NCBI GenBank assembly: GCA_028293625.1
Contig: JAQGOL010000009.1
Span: 124,001-188,000 of the forward strand
Reading direction: 5' to 3'
Source of the DNA: Chthoniobacteraceae bacterium
Lineage (GTDB): Bacteria > Verrucomicrobiota > Verrucomicrobiia > Chthoniobacterales > Chthoniobacteraceae
Length of the DNA stretch: 64,000 nucleotides
Shown piece by piece: positions 8,816 to 18,055 of the stretch; the stretch's first letter is position 1, and each line of letters starts with the position of its first letter. A model generated the notes under the pieces. The model was given only the letters and a program-made list of their open reading frames with translations, had not been told where the DNA came from and made no database searches. Both the position numbers and the translations under genes were made by a program.

Positions 8816-9955
8816 ATGAAACTGCTAGATCGTTATGTCACCCGCCAGGTGCTTTCTACATCGACCTATGCGGTGTCGATTCTGAGCGTGGTGCTTGTAT
8901 TGGGGAATGTGTTCAAGAAATTGCTTGATCTGCTAATCAACCAGAACATTCCCGCCGAACAGCTCCTCTCGTTTGTTGCCTACATTCTGCCAGTCTCCCT
9001 CACCTTCACCATTCCCTGGGGCTTTCTGACGGCTGTGCTTCTGGTGTTTGGAAAAATGTCGGCCGAAAATGAGCTGATTGCCTTGCGCTCCAACGGCGTG
9101 AGCATTCCTCGCATTTGCATGCCGGTGTTTGCAATCGCGCTCATTTTTGTGGCGATCTGCACCTGGATTAATGTCGATGTCGCGCCGCGTGCGGAAACAA
9201 AAATGAAAGATGCCCTCTACAATATCGCAATGAGCAATCCGCTCGCGATGTTTGGTGGCGACAAGGTCATCGATGAGTTTCCAGACAAAAAGATCTACGT
9301 CGAAAAGCACAACGGACCGGAGCTCGAGAACATCCTCGTTTATGAGGTAAGCGAAGACTATAATCCAATCCGCGTTGTCTTCGCGAAGCGCGGCATTCTT
9401 TCCATCGACCGGGCCAATAACCAGTTGCTGCTTCAGCTCACCCAGGCGCAATTTGAACTTCGCGATACCCAGGAGCCGCAAAATCTTTTAAAACTCCAAC
9501 GCGGTGTTGCCTTTGAAACCACCTTCCCGATTTCGCTCGAGGAACTTCAAAACAGGAGCAAGAAACGCAAGGGGCTCAGCTCGCTGACTGTCAATGAGCT
9601 GGAAGAACGTCTCTCCCAGGAAAAAGCGGGGAAACTTTCCAAAAGCGATGCAAAACGTGCCGCAGCGGAGCGTTCATCTGCGCGGACTGAAGTAAGCAAA
9701 CGGTTCTCATTTGCGATGGCTTCCTTTGCTTTTGGCCTGATTGGCATTCCGCTGGCAATGACCGCGCATCGTAAAGAAACGTCCGTGGGCTTTCTTCTCA
9801 GCCTTATCGTGGCGTTCGTTTACTTCTGCCTTATTATCCTCATCGATACGGTGCGAGAAAACCCGGCGCTGCATCCTGAGTTGCTGATATGGAGTCCGAA
9901 CCTGATCTTTATCGGCTTGGGTGCCTGGCTTTTTTATCGTCTAAGCCGGCGCTGA
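8816..9955 (+). CDS. LptF/LptG family permease (YjgP/YjgQ)
   Basis: 379 residues. Three membrane segments sit near residues 10-30, 52-75 and 98-118, followed by a periplasmic beta-jellyroll region to about residue 270 and three more segments at about 300-318, 322-342 and 355-373. This six-helix plus large periplasmic domain layout is that of the LptF and LptG subunits of the inner-membrane ABC transporter that lifts lipopolysaccharide toward the outer membrane. LDRYVTRQVL at the N-terminus is typical. Between the last periplasmic strand and helix 4 is a charged, coiled-coil-like stretch (about residues 245-290). I cannot decide between F and G. It stands alone; neither the second permease nor LptB is adjacent. 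Confidence 0.9.
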   Translation: MKLLDRYVTRQVLSTSTYAVSILSVVLVLGNVFKKLLDLLINQNIPAEQLLSFVAYILPVSLTFTIPWGFLTAVLLVFGKMSAENELIALRSNGVSIPRICMPVFAIALIFVAICTWINVDVAPRAETKMKDALYNIAMSNPLAMFGGDKVIDEFPDKKIYVEKHNGPELENILVYEVSEDYNPIRVVFAKRGILSIDRANNQLLLQLTQAQFELRDTQEPQNLLKLQRGVAFETTFPISLEELQNRSKKRKGLSSLTVNELEERLSQEKAGKLSKSDAKRAAAERSSARTEVSKRFSFAMASFAFGLIGIPLAMTAHRKETSVGFLLSLIVAFVYFCLIILIDTVRENPALHPELLIWSPNLIFIGLGAWLFYRLSRR

Positions 9956-9980
9956 ACACTCTCTGCGGGGCCGGGCCGGT

Positions 9981-12086
9981 CTATTTCAGTTGCTGCTCAA
10001 GAAACGTATATGTCAGCGCCCAGAAATGTGCGGACTGACGATTGTCAGCGCCTGCGCCATGGCCGCCTTCGATGTTTTCAAAATAGCGGACATCGGCGCC
10101 CATTTCCTTCATTCTCGCCATCATTTTGCGCGCGTGTCCCGGATGCACCCGGTCATCGCGTGTCGTTGTCATGAACAACACCGATGGATACCGGGTATTG
10201 GAATTTAGATTATGATAGGGAGAAAAGGTCTTGATGAAATTCCATTCCTCGGCCTTGTCAGGATCTCCGTATTCTTCCATCCAGGATGCGCCCGCCAGCA
10301 AATGGGAATAACGTTTCATGTCCAACAAGGGAATCTGGCAGACGATGGCCCGAAAAAGCTGGGGATAGCGGGTTAGCATATTCCCCACCAGTAAACCGCC
10401 ATTACTGCCTCCTTCGCAGGCAAGATGCCTTGCCGAAGTCACTTTACGAGCGATCAAATCCTCCGCGACCGCACCGAAATCCTCATAGGCCCGAGGTCGA
10501 TTCTCTCGCAACGCCGCCTGGTGCCATCTTGGGCCATACTCCCCACCGCCGCGGATATTGGCGAGCACGTAAACACCACCCCGAGTAAGCCAGGAACTTC
10601 CTAAAACACTGTTGTAAGCGGGAATTCTGGATACTTCAAACCCGCCGTACCCTGATAGTAATGTTGGCTGGCTGCTGTCCAAATCCATTCCTTTCCTGGA
10701 GACTTGAAAGTAAGGGATCCGAGTGCCGTCCTTCGAGTTTGTAAAGTGTTGCGTGATTTCGAGGTTTGAAGAATCAAAGAAAGCCGGTGATGCTTTCAGT
10801 TTTTCAATCTCGTTACCCAAAGTGCCGTAACTTAAAGTAGTAGGAGTCAGAAAGTCAGTGACGGTTAGAAAGTAGTCATCCGACTCCTCCGGGTCGACTG
10901 GTTGTGCGCTGACAGAGCCAATCGTTGGTGCGCCAGGGAGTGGTTCGCGTCTCCACTTGCCCTCGGAGGGCGTAAGCACGTAGAGCCGGTTCTTGACGTC
11001 TTCAAGCACATTAAGAATAAGATGATTCTGAGTCCATGATGAATGCGCCAGCGAAGTGGTGGATGTCGGCTCAAACAACACGGCAAACTCACGTCTGCCT
11101 TCCATGAAGTCATCAAACTTCGCTACCAGCAGCGATCCGGCCGCGTAAGTGCGTCCGCCAACTGCCCAGCTGGTTCGCGGCTTGATAACAAGCCAATCGC
11201 GGTGAATGTCGCATTCAGCATCAGGAGGAACGTCGATCTTCTTTTTGGAACCGTCCTGGCTGAGTAAATACTGTTCGCTCGTAAAAAATGACGGCCTGCG
11301 CATGACGAAGTCACGCTCAAATCCCTTTGTCGGATCGTGGATCGCCTCCACCGTCATGTCCGTTTCCTTCCCCTCAAAAATCAGTTTTGCCTCCGAAAAC
11401 GGAGTGCCGCGTTTCCATATTTTTGCCACGCGCGGATAGCCCGAGGTGGTCATTGAGCCCGGTCCAAAATCCGTGCCGACAAACAGGGTGTTGAGGTCAA
11501 TCCATCCCACATTGCTTTTGGCCTGAGGTAATTCAAAACCGTTATGGACAAAGCTGCGGGATTCCAAATCAAACTCGCGCACTACCGAGGCATCGGAACC
11601 TCCTCGCGAAAGCGAGATCAGGCAGCGCTGATAATCAGGCTTTAAGAACTCGGCTCCGTGAAATACCCAGCTCTCGTTTTCAGCGGCGCCGAGCGCATCG
11701 AGGTCAAGCACGGTTTCCCAGTTTGGCGTTGGCTTGCGGTATTCTTCCAAGGTGGTCCGCCGCCAGAGTCCTCGCGGATGCTGCGCGTCGCGCCAGAAAT
11801 TATAAAAACGCGCCCCGTATTTTGTAATAAACGGAATCTTTGAGTCTGAGTCGAGGATTGTAAGAATTGCCTGTTCCAACTCCTTGAACGATTTCCCGGA
11901 TTCAAGTTCAACTGCCGACTCGGCATTGCGCTCCCGAACCCAGGTGAGGGCCTTTTCTCCCGTGACATCCTCAAGCCACAGATAAGGATCTTCGATCTCG
12001 TTAAGGGGAGGACGTTGAGGATTTTGAGCATTCACTTGAAGAACGAGTGAACCTCCGAGCGCTAATGCGAGCCAGGTCGATTTCAT
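9981..12086 (-). CDS. Secreted prolyl oligopeptidase (S9A family)
   Basis: 701 residues with a signal peptide (residues 1-20, ending LQVNAQ). Residues 30-430 form the seven-bladed propeller domain that opens with DPYLWLEDV, a hallmark of the family. The catalytic alpha/beta hydrolase domain follows: RGGGEYG near 512, GGSNGG with Ser561, DDRVHPGHARK with Asp644/645, and EGGHGAG with His676 complete the triad. The enzyme cleaves short peptides after proline; with its signal peptide it should act in the periplasm or outside. The length is typical of the family. It is convergent with the LptF/LptG gene and separated by about 170 bp from the sugar-dehydratase gene upstream on the same strand, so it probably has its own promoter. 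Confidence 0.94.
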   Translation of the reverse strand: MKSTWLALALGGSLVLQVNAQNPQRPPLNEIEDPYLWLEDVTGEKALTWVRERNAESAVELESGKSFKELEQAILTILDSDSKIPFITKYGARFYNFWRDAQHPRGLWRRTTLEEYRKPTPNWETVLDLDALGAAENESWVFHGAEFLKPDYQRCLISLSRGGSDASVVREFDLESRSFVHNGFELPQAKSNVGWIDLNTLFVGTDFGPGSMTTSGYPRVAKIWKRGTPFSEAKLIFEGKETDMTVEAIHDPTKGFERDFVMRRPSFFTSEQYLLSQDGSKKKIDVPPDAECDIHRDWLVIKPRTSWAVGGRTYAAGSLLVAKFDDFMEGRREFAVLFEPTSTTSLAHSSWTQNHLILNVLEDVKNRLYVLTPSEGKWRREPLPGAPTIGSVSAQPVDPEESDDYFLTVTDFLTPTTLSYGTLGNEIEKLKASPAFFDSSNLEITQHFTNSKDGTRIPYFQVSRKGMDLDSSQPTLLSGYGGFEVSRIPAYNSVLGSSWLTRGGVYVLANIRGGGEYGPRWHQAALRENRPRAYEDFGAVAEDLIARKVTSARHLACEGGSNGGLLVGNMLTRYPQLFRAIVCQIPLLDMKRYSHLLAGASWMEEYGDPDKAEEWNFIKTFSPYHNLNSNTRYPSVLFMTTTRDDRVHPGHARKMMARMKEMGADVRYFENIEGGHGAGADNRQSAHFWALTYTFLEQQLK

Positions 12087-12260
12087 TTGGTTTCCGAGAA
12101 AGAGTCCCGATACTGGAGTGGAGACGATTTCAGGGAAAGCTTTTTGGATGGGTCCGGCAGCCCAGTGTTTACATCGCCAATCGGAAGGCCGGCATGGCGG
12201 AGGAGGGGCATCGACTCATGCCCTGATGTCGCGAAATTGCGGTAACCCGGATGTGATGGT

Positions 12261-14177
12261 CTACAATAGAAGAGGGCAGGGCAGCTCAATGCGCCGTGCC
12301 TCTTGCAAGTGATCTGCCACCTGGGGCGAGTATTCGGGCACGATCGTTTTCAGCAAAAGCTTGAGATCGTCGGGGCCGCTGACATGAAGCTCGGAAGCCA
12401 GGCGTGTGATCCGGGTATTCATTTGAGAGTAGGAGGGCGGAGTTGTAACCAGCCTGACTATCTTCGGATGGTCGGTGGTCTTAACATCCTCATCCATTTG
12501 ATAAAGCTCTTCGTAGAGCTTCTCGCCTGGCCGCAGACCGGTGAACTGGACTGATATGTCACTGCCCATAGTCAATCCGCTCAGCTCAATCATCTGCCGA
12601 GCCAGATCAACAATTTTGATCGGTTTGCCCATATCGAGAAGATAGATCTCTCCCCCAAGAGCGCGGACGGCGCTCTGCAATACAAGGCTGACCGCCTCGG
12701 GAATCGTCATGAAGTAGCGAGTAATATCCGGGTGAGTTACTTTTACAGGGCCGCCTTCAGCAATCTGGCGCGCGAATGTGGGGACCACACTCCCCGAGGA
12801 ACCGAGGACATTCCCGAATCGAACCACGGCAAATCGAGTCCGCATCCCTGGCCGTGTTTGCATCGACTGGATAAATGCCTCCGCGACGCGTTTGGTGGCC
12901 CCCATCACGTTTGTAGGATTGATGGCCTTGTCCGTGGAAATCATCACGAAACGACTGACTCCATGTGTATATGAGAGCTCGGCGACCTGGGCTGTACCGA
13001 GCACGTTGTTTCGGATGGCCTCGCCCGGCTGCGACTCCATCATCGGGACATGCTTGTGGGCAGCCGCATGGAATACGAGATGCGGATGATGTGAGGAAAA
13101 AACTCCGTCCATGCGCTTGAAGTCGAGGATGTCAGCAACTTCGGGAACAATGATATTTCCAAAACCGCGTTCCGAAAGTTCAAGTTGAATGGGAAACAGC
13201 GCGGCTTCGGATCGTTCCACCATGATGAGACGGGTCGGCTGGCAAAGGACAATCTGCCGGCAGAGTTCGCTCCCGATACTTCCGCCTGCGCCTGTTACCA
13301 TCAATATCTGTCCAGCGATCAAGTCCCGGACATTGCCGGCTCCTATTTGGATTGCTTCACGTCCGAGCAAATCTCCTATCTCGAGAGGACGAAGACTGGT
13401 GAGTTGAAACCGGCCGGTGGCAAGCTGCTCGGTCGATGGAACCGTGCGAAATTTGACGCGTGTTTCCCTCAATACTTTTATGATGCTTCGGATACGGGTT
13501 TCCGAAGCCGTTGGCAGAGCGATGATTACTTCGTCAAATTTTCGGCGGTGCTTCTGATCGCGAATGCACTCCGGGCGTCCGCAAATCGTTATTCCATGAA
13601 CTCTGGTGGATGGTCTGCGGAAGTCATCAAAGAATACCGTGGGAACCAGTCCAAGACGTGTTTTCGCGAAAAGCTCCCGAGCCAGCGCGCTTCCCGTATC
13701 ACCGGCTCCAATAATTCCGACGCGTCGCACGATACGCGAACGCGGTGAGCTATGTAAACGTTCGCGTAAGACGCGTGCTCCCAAACGGCCTGCGCACAGC
13801 ATTCCACACGATAACAAACAATCAATCAAAACCACGCTTCTAGGCAAGGCGTGGGATAGATCTCCAAACTGCCAGGCCGTTAGCGCCACCATTGAGCTAA
13901 GACTGCATACTCCAAACACCCGCTTCAAATCGGGCACGCCAAAGTAACTCACGGAATCATCAAAGTGCCCGAAAGCGATCATCATCATGAGCTTGAGCGC
14001 CACAAACCAGGCAAGCGTCAAGCCAAACCCAGCCTTGAGCCGCTCGGGTACCGAAAAGTCGAATCTGAGTTGATATGCCAACCAGAATGTAAAGCAGGCG
14101 CAGATGCCGTATCCGAAGAGAAGCGCCATGAATCTTGCTTCACGTCTATGCGCGAGAAACCTGTAAAATCTACCCAT
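12261..14177 (-). CDS. Membrane NDP-sugar 4,6-dehydratase (PglF/WbpM/CapD family)
   Basis: 638 residues. Four membrane helices occupy about residues 18-36, 50-70, 90-103 and 113-132. A first Rossmann domain follows with GIIGAGDTGSALA at 154-166. The catalytic extended SDR domain starts with TGAGGSIGSE at 295-304 and carries the altered triad STDK (414-417) and Lys429 in NVMGATKR, which is standard for this class in place of Y-x-x-x-K. These enzymes turn UDP-GlcNAc into UDP-4-keto-6-deoxy sugars, the first step toward bacillosamine-like diamino sugars. The DegT aminotransferase and sugar transferase of the divergent operon would be the next steps. The gene lies opposite that operon across a 965-bp gene-free region. 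Confidence 0.93.
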   Translation of the reverse strand: MGRFYRFLAHRREARFMALLFGYGICACFTFWLAYQLRFDFSVPERLKAGFGLTLAWFVALKLMMMIAFGHFDDSVSYFGVPDLKRVFGVCSLSSMVALTAWQFGDLSHALPRSVVLIDCLLSCGMLCAGRLGARVLRERLHSSPRSRIVRRVGIIGAGDTGSALARELFAKTRLGLVPTVFFDDFRRPSTRVHGITICGRPECIRDQKHRRKFDEVIIALPTASETRIRSIIKVLRETRVKFRTVPSTEQLATGRFQLTSLRPLEIGDLLGREAIQIGAGNVRDLIAGQILMVTGAGGSIGSELCRQIVLCQPTRLIMVERSEAALFPIQLELSERGFGNIIVPEVADILDFKRMDGVFSSHHPHLVFHAAAHKHVPMMESQPGEAIRNNVLGTAQVAELSYTHGVSRFVMISTDKAINPTNVMGATKRVAEAFIQSMQTRPGMRTRFAVVRFGNVLGSSGSVVPTFARQIAEGGPVKVTHPDITRYFMTIPEAVSLVLQSAVRALGGEIYLLDMGKPIKIVDLARQMIELSGLTMGSDISVQFTGLRPGEKLYEELYQMDEDVKTTDHPKIVRLVTTPPSYSQMNTRITRLASELHVSGPDDLKLLLKTIVPEYSPQVADHLQEARRIELPCPLLL

Positions 14178-15142
14178 AAGAAATAAACTCGCTTATTTTT
14201 AGTTGCCCGCTGTTTATCCAACGGGTTCGCAGGAACTAACTTCCGGATGCCGCCACCTTGATGGGAGTGTATCTAACCAACTCCTAGATGTAGTAATCGC
14301 AAAGCGCGCCACGCGGATTCCAGTAGTCCTGACCTCTGATGCATCCGTAAACCACTTGCAGCCCTATATCATATCCCTTTTCCTATACAGCACCTCCCAA
14401 TACATCACCGCGTTTTCCGCTGTGCTCGTTTCAACGCATTGACTTAACCGCCCTTTACCGCACTCAAACGAACCGTCAATGGCGCGCAAAGCTATTGCTT
14501 GATCAAGCAAGAAGGGCCATTGCGGATCGAATTGCCAGAGCGGTGTTTGCCCGATCGCGGATGCTGTCAAATCTCTTCAGTCGCAAGTCGATTCCGTTCT
14601 AATAAGTTACAGATAATTTATCAAATATAAAATTAAAATAACATTTTTCATAAACATCGTTCAAAAAAGTTAGTGGCCGTCTTTTGCAGGATTCGCATTT
14701 GACTGCCGTCGATTGTTCCAGCTTACGCCGAGCCTGCGGAATACGAACTTTCACGGCCGGGCGCAATTCGAAGAGCTCCTTTGTCGCTGTCAGAATCTCT
14801 GTGAAGTGCAGATTGATTCGCTAGTTAAGTGATCCGTTTAGACTGACATACCCCGGAGGAGAGCCACGTGCCTTTCAGCAGGGCGGTGTCCGGAACTGCA
14901 AATCGAGAATATTTCTCTGCGATTGACGAGAGTCGCAAGGCATGCTTTACGTAAGGCGTCGCCAATGTGGCTGGGGAGCACATTTAGAAGGGGATAGCAT
15001 GAAGAAGGACGGCAACTGACCTAAGCCAGGATTTAGGAGCCAAGGTGAAGAGGGCGGGCTGGGGAAGCTGCTAAAGGGGGGTCTCTTCCCAGTTTACAGA
15101 TATTGCAGTTTGACTGACTCTCAGTTTTGAAGAAGCCCTATA
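14178..15142. other. Long gene-free region between two divergent glycan genes
   Basis: No convincing coding frame is present on either strand. About 14590-14665 is strikingly AT-rich compared with its surroundings, while 14700-15100 has normal composition. It should hold the promoters of both the dehydratase (leftward) and the ATP-grasp operon (rightward). I do not see a clear sigma-70 pair. A long leader in front of polysaccharide operons is common and could carry regulation, or this may be the scar of a lost gene. Nothing specific can be claimed. Confidence 0.5.
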
Positions 15143-16177
15143 ATGAACGTCATCTTAACCTGTGCTGGCCGTAGAACGTACGCAATAAAAGCGTTTAAAG
15201 ACGCGCTGCAAGGCCGAGGAAAGGTCTTTGCTTGCGATTCCAATCCAGGAGCGCCGGCACTTCAGCAAGCTGATGGAGCTTTTATAGTTCCAGATGCCAG
15301 CGATCATAATTATATTCCGGCGCTACTGCGAATTTGCCGTGAAAATAAAATCAAGCTCCTTGTCCCTGCTCTCGAGCCCGAGCTTCCCTTGTTTGCTGAA
15401 AACCGAGCTCTTTTCCTGGGGATTGGAACGGTGCCTTTGGTATCCACTACTGAAGTTGTTGATATCTGTTATGATAAGTTACGCGCCGCGCAATTTTTAA
15501 TCGGGTGCGGAGTATCGGTTCCCCGTACTTTTGCTTCGTTGCCTGATGCTCGAAAAGCGATTCAGGACTGTGATGTGCAATGGCCACTGGTAACAAAACC
15601 GCGATGGGGAGTAAGTTCAATTTGTTTGGGATTTCCTCACGACGCGGAAGAATTGGAGCTTGTCTATGCGCTAACTAGACGGCAGCTCGAGCGCACGTTT
15701 TTGGCTGACGTGAGTGCGGCGGATCCTGATGGCTGCATTCTAATCCAGGAGACTATAAAAGGTGACGAATACGGACTTGATATAGTCAACGATCTCCATG
15801 GTCGCTATGTATGCACTTTTGCGAAGCGAAAATTGCGGATGTGGGCAGGGCAAACCGACCGTGCAATAACCGTTAGGGATCCTATTCTCGAAGAGCTTGG
15901 GCGATGCATCGGAGAGAATCTGGGTCACTACGGATTGCTGGACTGTGATGTTTTTGTTTCTGAAGGCCGCTGCTTTGTGATCGACATGAATCCGCGCATC
16001 GGCGGCGGCTACCCATTTTCCCATCTCGCCGGTGCAAATTTTCCCGCAGCGCTTGTTTCCTGGATGGCGGGAGAAAATCCCGAACAAAAGTGGTTCGAAG
16101 TAAAAAAGGATTTTACTTCATCTCGTTGCGATGCGTTTTTCCCGATGGCTGACCTGCCGATTCCAGCGCCGATCTGA
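15143..16177 (+). CDS. ATP-grasp domain protein of a glycan locus
   Basis: 344 residues. Residues 1-100 form a pre-ATP-grasp domain (MNVILTCAGRR..., LLVPALEPELPL). Residues 105-300 are the ATP-grasp fold: CYDKLRAAQFL, VTKPRWGVSS as the nucleotide loop, LIQETIKGDEYGLDIV, and DMNPRIGGGYPFSHLAG as the magnesium-binding end. ATP-grasp enzymes join a carboxylate to an amine or thiol through an acyl-phosphate. Members of the CarB/PylC-like branch often sit beside PglC-type sugar transferases and DegT aminotransferases in O-antigen and glycoprotein loci, as here. The substrate is unknown; an amino acid or small carboxylate for decorating an amino sugar is an inference. It is the first gene of a four-gene operon. 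Confidence 0.85.
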   Translation: MNVILTCAGRRTYAIKAFKDALQGRGKVFACDSNPGAPALQQADGAFIVPDASDHNYIPALLRICRENKIKLLVPALEPELPLFAENRALFLGIGTVPLVSTTEVVDICYDKLRAAQFLIGCGVSVPRTFASLPDARKAIQDCDVQWPLVTKPRWGVSSICLGFPHDAEELELVYALTRRQLERTFLADVSAADPDGCILIQETIKGDEYGLDIVNDLHGRYVCTFAKRKLRMWAGQTDRAITVRDPILEELGRCIGENLGHYGLLDCDVFVSEGRCFVIDMNPRIGGGYPFSHLAGANFPAALVSWMAGENPEQKWFEVKKDFTSSRCDAFFPMADLPIPAPI

Positions 16178-16237
16178 GTTTCAGCGTGGTACGCTGCCCT
16201 TCGGGAATCGATGTGAGTGAACTTACCGATTCCGGAT

Positions 16238-16846
16238 ATGCAAAAAATAAAAGTGAAACGGGTTCTGGATTTAGTTCTCGTGCTGCCGTTGCTGGTGATC
16301 TTATCACCATTACTATTAATCATAGCATTCTTGGTATGGCTTGATCTGGGATTGCCTATTTTATTTCGTCAAACGCGCCCGGGGCTTCACGGGCGTCCGT
16401 TCACGATTTATAAATTTCGAACGATGACGCAATCGCTCGATACGTTTGGGAACGTGATGGAGGATGGTCATCGAATTACCAAGATTGGCGGGTTTTTGAG
16501 ATCCACGAGTCTTGATGAGCTTCCAGAGTTTTTTAACATCCTTGCGGGAGAGATGAGTCTGGTGGGGCCACGGCCTCTTTTGATGAGCTATTTGACACTC
16601 TATTCAGAGGATCAACGGAGGCGGCATGATGTTCCTCCGGGACTTACCGGCTGGGCTCAAATCAACGGACGCAATACGAGAAGTTGGCCGGATCGATTGG
16701 CGTTGGATTTGTGGTATGTCCAAAATTGGACGGTGCTGTTGGATTTGAAGATTCTAACTATTACGATATGGAAGGTTGTCAGGCGCGAGGGAATAAACCA
16801 ACCAGGCCGCGCAACTGTGGATGCCTTTACAGGAAACGGTGAGTAG
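16238..16846 (+). CDS. Undecaprenyl-phosphate sugar-1-phosphate transferase (PglC/WcaJ type)
   Basis: 202 residues from the ATG at 16238, which gives the usual MQKIKVKRVLDL start; a frame exists to 16217. One long re-entrant hydrophobic segment covers residues 12-36. The cytosolic catalytic part has RQTRPGLHGRPF, YKFRTMT, LRSTSLDELPEF (the catalytic Asp-Glu pair) and MSLVGPRPLL, ending with PGLTGWAQINGRN. The enzyme puts a sugar 1-phosphate onto undecaprenyl phosphate and starts assembly of a lipid-linked glycan. It is the short PglC-like form, without the N-terminal bundle of WcaJ. The presumed substrate is the diamino or deoxyamino sugar made by the neighbouring dehydratase and aminotransferase. 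Confidence 0.95.
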   Translation: MQKIKVKRVLDLVLVLPLLVILSPLLLIIAFLVWLDLGLPILFRQTRPGLHGRPFTIYKFRTMTQSLDTFGNVMEDGHRITKIGGFLRSTSLDELPEFFNILAGEMSLVGPRPLLMSYLTLYSEDQRRRHDVPPGLTGWAQINGRNTRSWPDRLALDLWYVQNWTVLLDLKILTITIWKVVRREGINQPGRATVDAFTGNGE

Positions 16847-16870
16847 TAATTAGACACTTTATCCGATGGC

Positions 16871-18040
16871 ATGCTGTCACTTTGTGCCCCGGGACGGAAT
16901 TTTAATAAAGTTTGCCAAACAATGATTTCAGATGACGCAAAAGATGCGGCGGATTGCATGAACGTTATTGAAAGCAGCAGCGCTCAGGAATGGCAGGACG
17001 TCATTGGCTCCTCATCGGTTTATGATTTCTATCATACCGGGCCTTACCATGCGATTGCCGAGGAGCTTGGAGAAGGACGAGCTCATATGTTCGTCTATAG
17101 AGAGGTGAACTATATGGTAGCCTTGCCTCTGTTGCTTCGGCCGATTGCCACGCCGAATTGGAGGCATTCGTTTGATGAGCCGTGGATGGATGCGACTTCC
17201 GTCTACGGCTATGCCGGGCCAATTTGCTCGCATAGCTGCATGCCTAGAACAGTTGTTCAAAACTTTCAAACGGCACTCTACAAAGAGTTAGTGAGGCGCA
17301 GAGTCATCGCGGTCTTCTCGCGGTTGCATCCTTTGATTCCACAAGTCGAAGTATTGTCGGGGTTGGGAACCATCAGAGCATTGGGCCAGACGGTGTCGAT
17401 TTCTCTGCGAGAGCCATCGGAAGCCCAAAGAGCTCAATACAGGGAAAATCACAAACGCGGAATCGCCAGACTTAAACAGATAGGGGTGGAATGTAGCGAA
17501 GATCAGAAGAAACGCTTTGTCGGGGAATTCGCCAAGCTATATACGGCGACGATGGTTAGGGTGGGCGCAGAAGACTCATATTTTTTCGACGAGTCGTATT
17601 TTCGGACGCTGCTCGAGCGTCTTGGCTCAGAGTGTCATTTGTTTCTTGCGTGGTTGCATGGCGAAGCGGTTGCCGGCGGTATATTTGTAAGGTGTGGTGA
17701 TATTCTGCAATATCATCTGGGAGCTTCACGCGACGACTGCCTTAAGCTTGCGCCGATGAAACTTGTATTTGACTCAGTGCGCGAATGGGGTTCAGCGCGC
17801 GCCTTGGCTCTGTTGCACCTTGGCGGAGGAGTGGGATCCAACGAGGATTCTTTGTTTCAGTTTAAGGCCGGTTTTTCCAAGAATCGGCATGATTTTTCGT
17901 GCTGGCAATGGATCGTGAATCGCGCCGTGTACGATCATTTTTGTGAAACTATTCGCCCTGGCTGTAGTGGGTACCAATTAAAGCCCGCAGTTTCTGAATT
18001 TTTCCCGGCTTACCGAAGACCTCCTATATTTCTGGATTAG
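16871..18040 (+). CDS. FemAB-like GNAT-fold acyl/aminoacyl transferase
   Basis: 389 residues from the ATG at 16871; ATGs at 16922 and 16958 are possible and the conserved part begins only at EWQDVIGSSSVYDFYHT. The layout is a double GNAT fold: an N-terminal half with YDFYHTGPYHAIAEELGEG and the strand YMVALPLLLRPI, and a C-terminal half with VGAEDSYFFDESYFRTLLERLGSECHLFLAWLHGEAVAGGIF, YHLGAS and FKAGFSKNRHDF. This is the FemA/FemB/FemX pattern. Family members move amino acids from tRNA to amino groups on cell-wall precursors; related PEP-CTERM-locus proteins have unknown substrates. It lies between a sugar transferase and a DegT aminotransferase, where bacillosamine loci carry the acetyltransferase PglD, so the acceptor may be the 4-amino sugar (inference). 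Confidence 0.8.
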   Translation: MLSLCAPGRNFNKVCQTMISDDAKDAADCMNVIESSSAQEWQDVIGSSSVYDFYHTGPYHAIAEELGEGRAHMFVYREVNYMVALPLLLRPIATPNWRHSFDEPWMDATSVYGYAGPICSHSCMPRTVVQNFQTALYKELVRRRVIAVFSRLHPLIPQVEVLSGLGTIRALGQTVSISLREPSEAQRAQYRENHKRGIARLKQIGVECSEDQKKRFVGEFAKLYTATMVRVGAEDSYFFDESYFRTLLERLGSECHLFLAWLHGEAVAGGIFVRCGDILQYHLGASRDDCLKLAPMKLVFDSVREWGSARALALLHLGGGVGSNEDSLFQFKAGFSKNRHDFSCWQWIVNRAVYDHFCETIRPGCSGYQLKPAVSEFFPAYRRPPIFLD

Positions 18041-18055
18041 AGTTGGAGAGCTATT

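Noticed and set aside
14364-14570. Minus-strand 68-codon frame in the long intergenic region
   Set aside because: No domain, no plausible ribosome binding site, and an unconvincing composition.
15110-15144. TTGACT and TATAAT in front of the ATP-grasp gene as a promoter
   Set aside because: The spacing is 23 bp and the TATAAT overlaps the start codon, so it cannot serve as a normal promoter of this gene.
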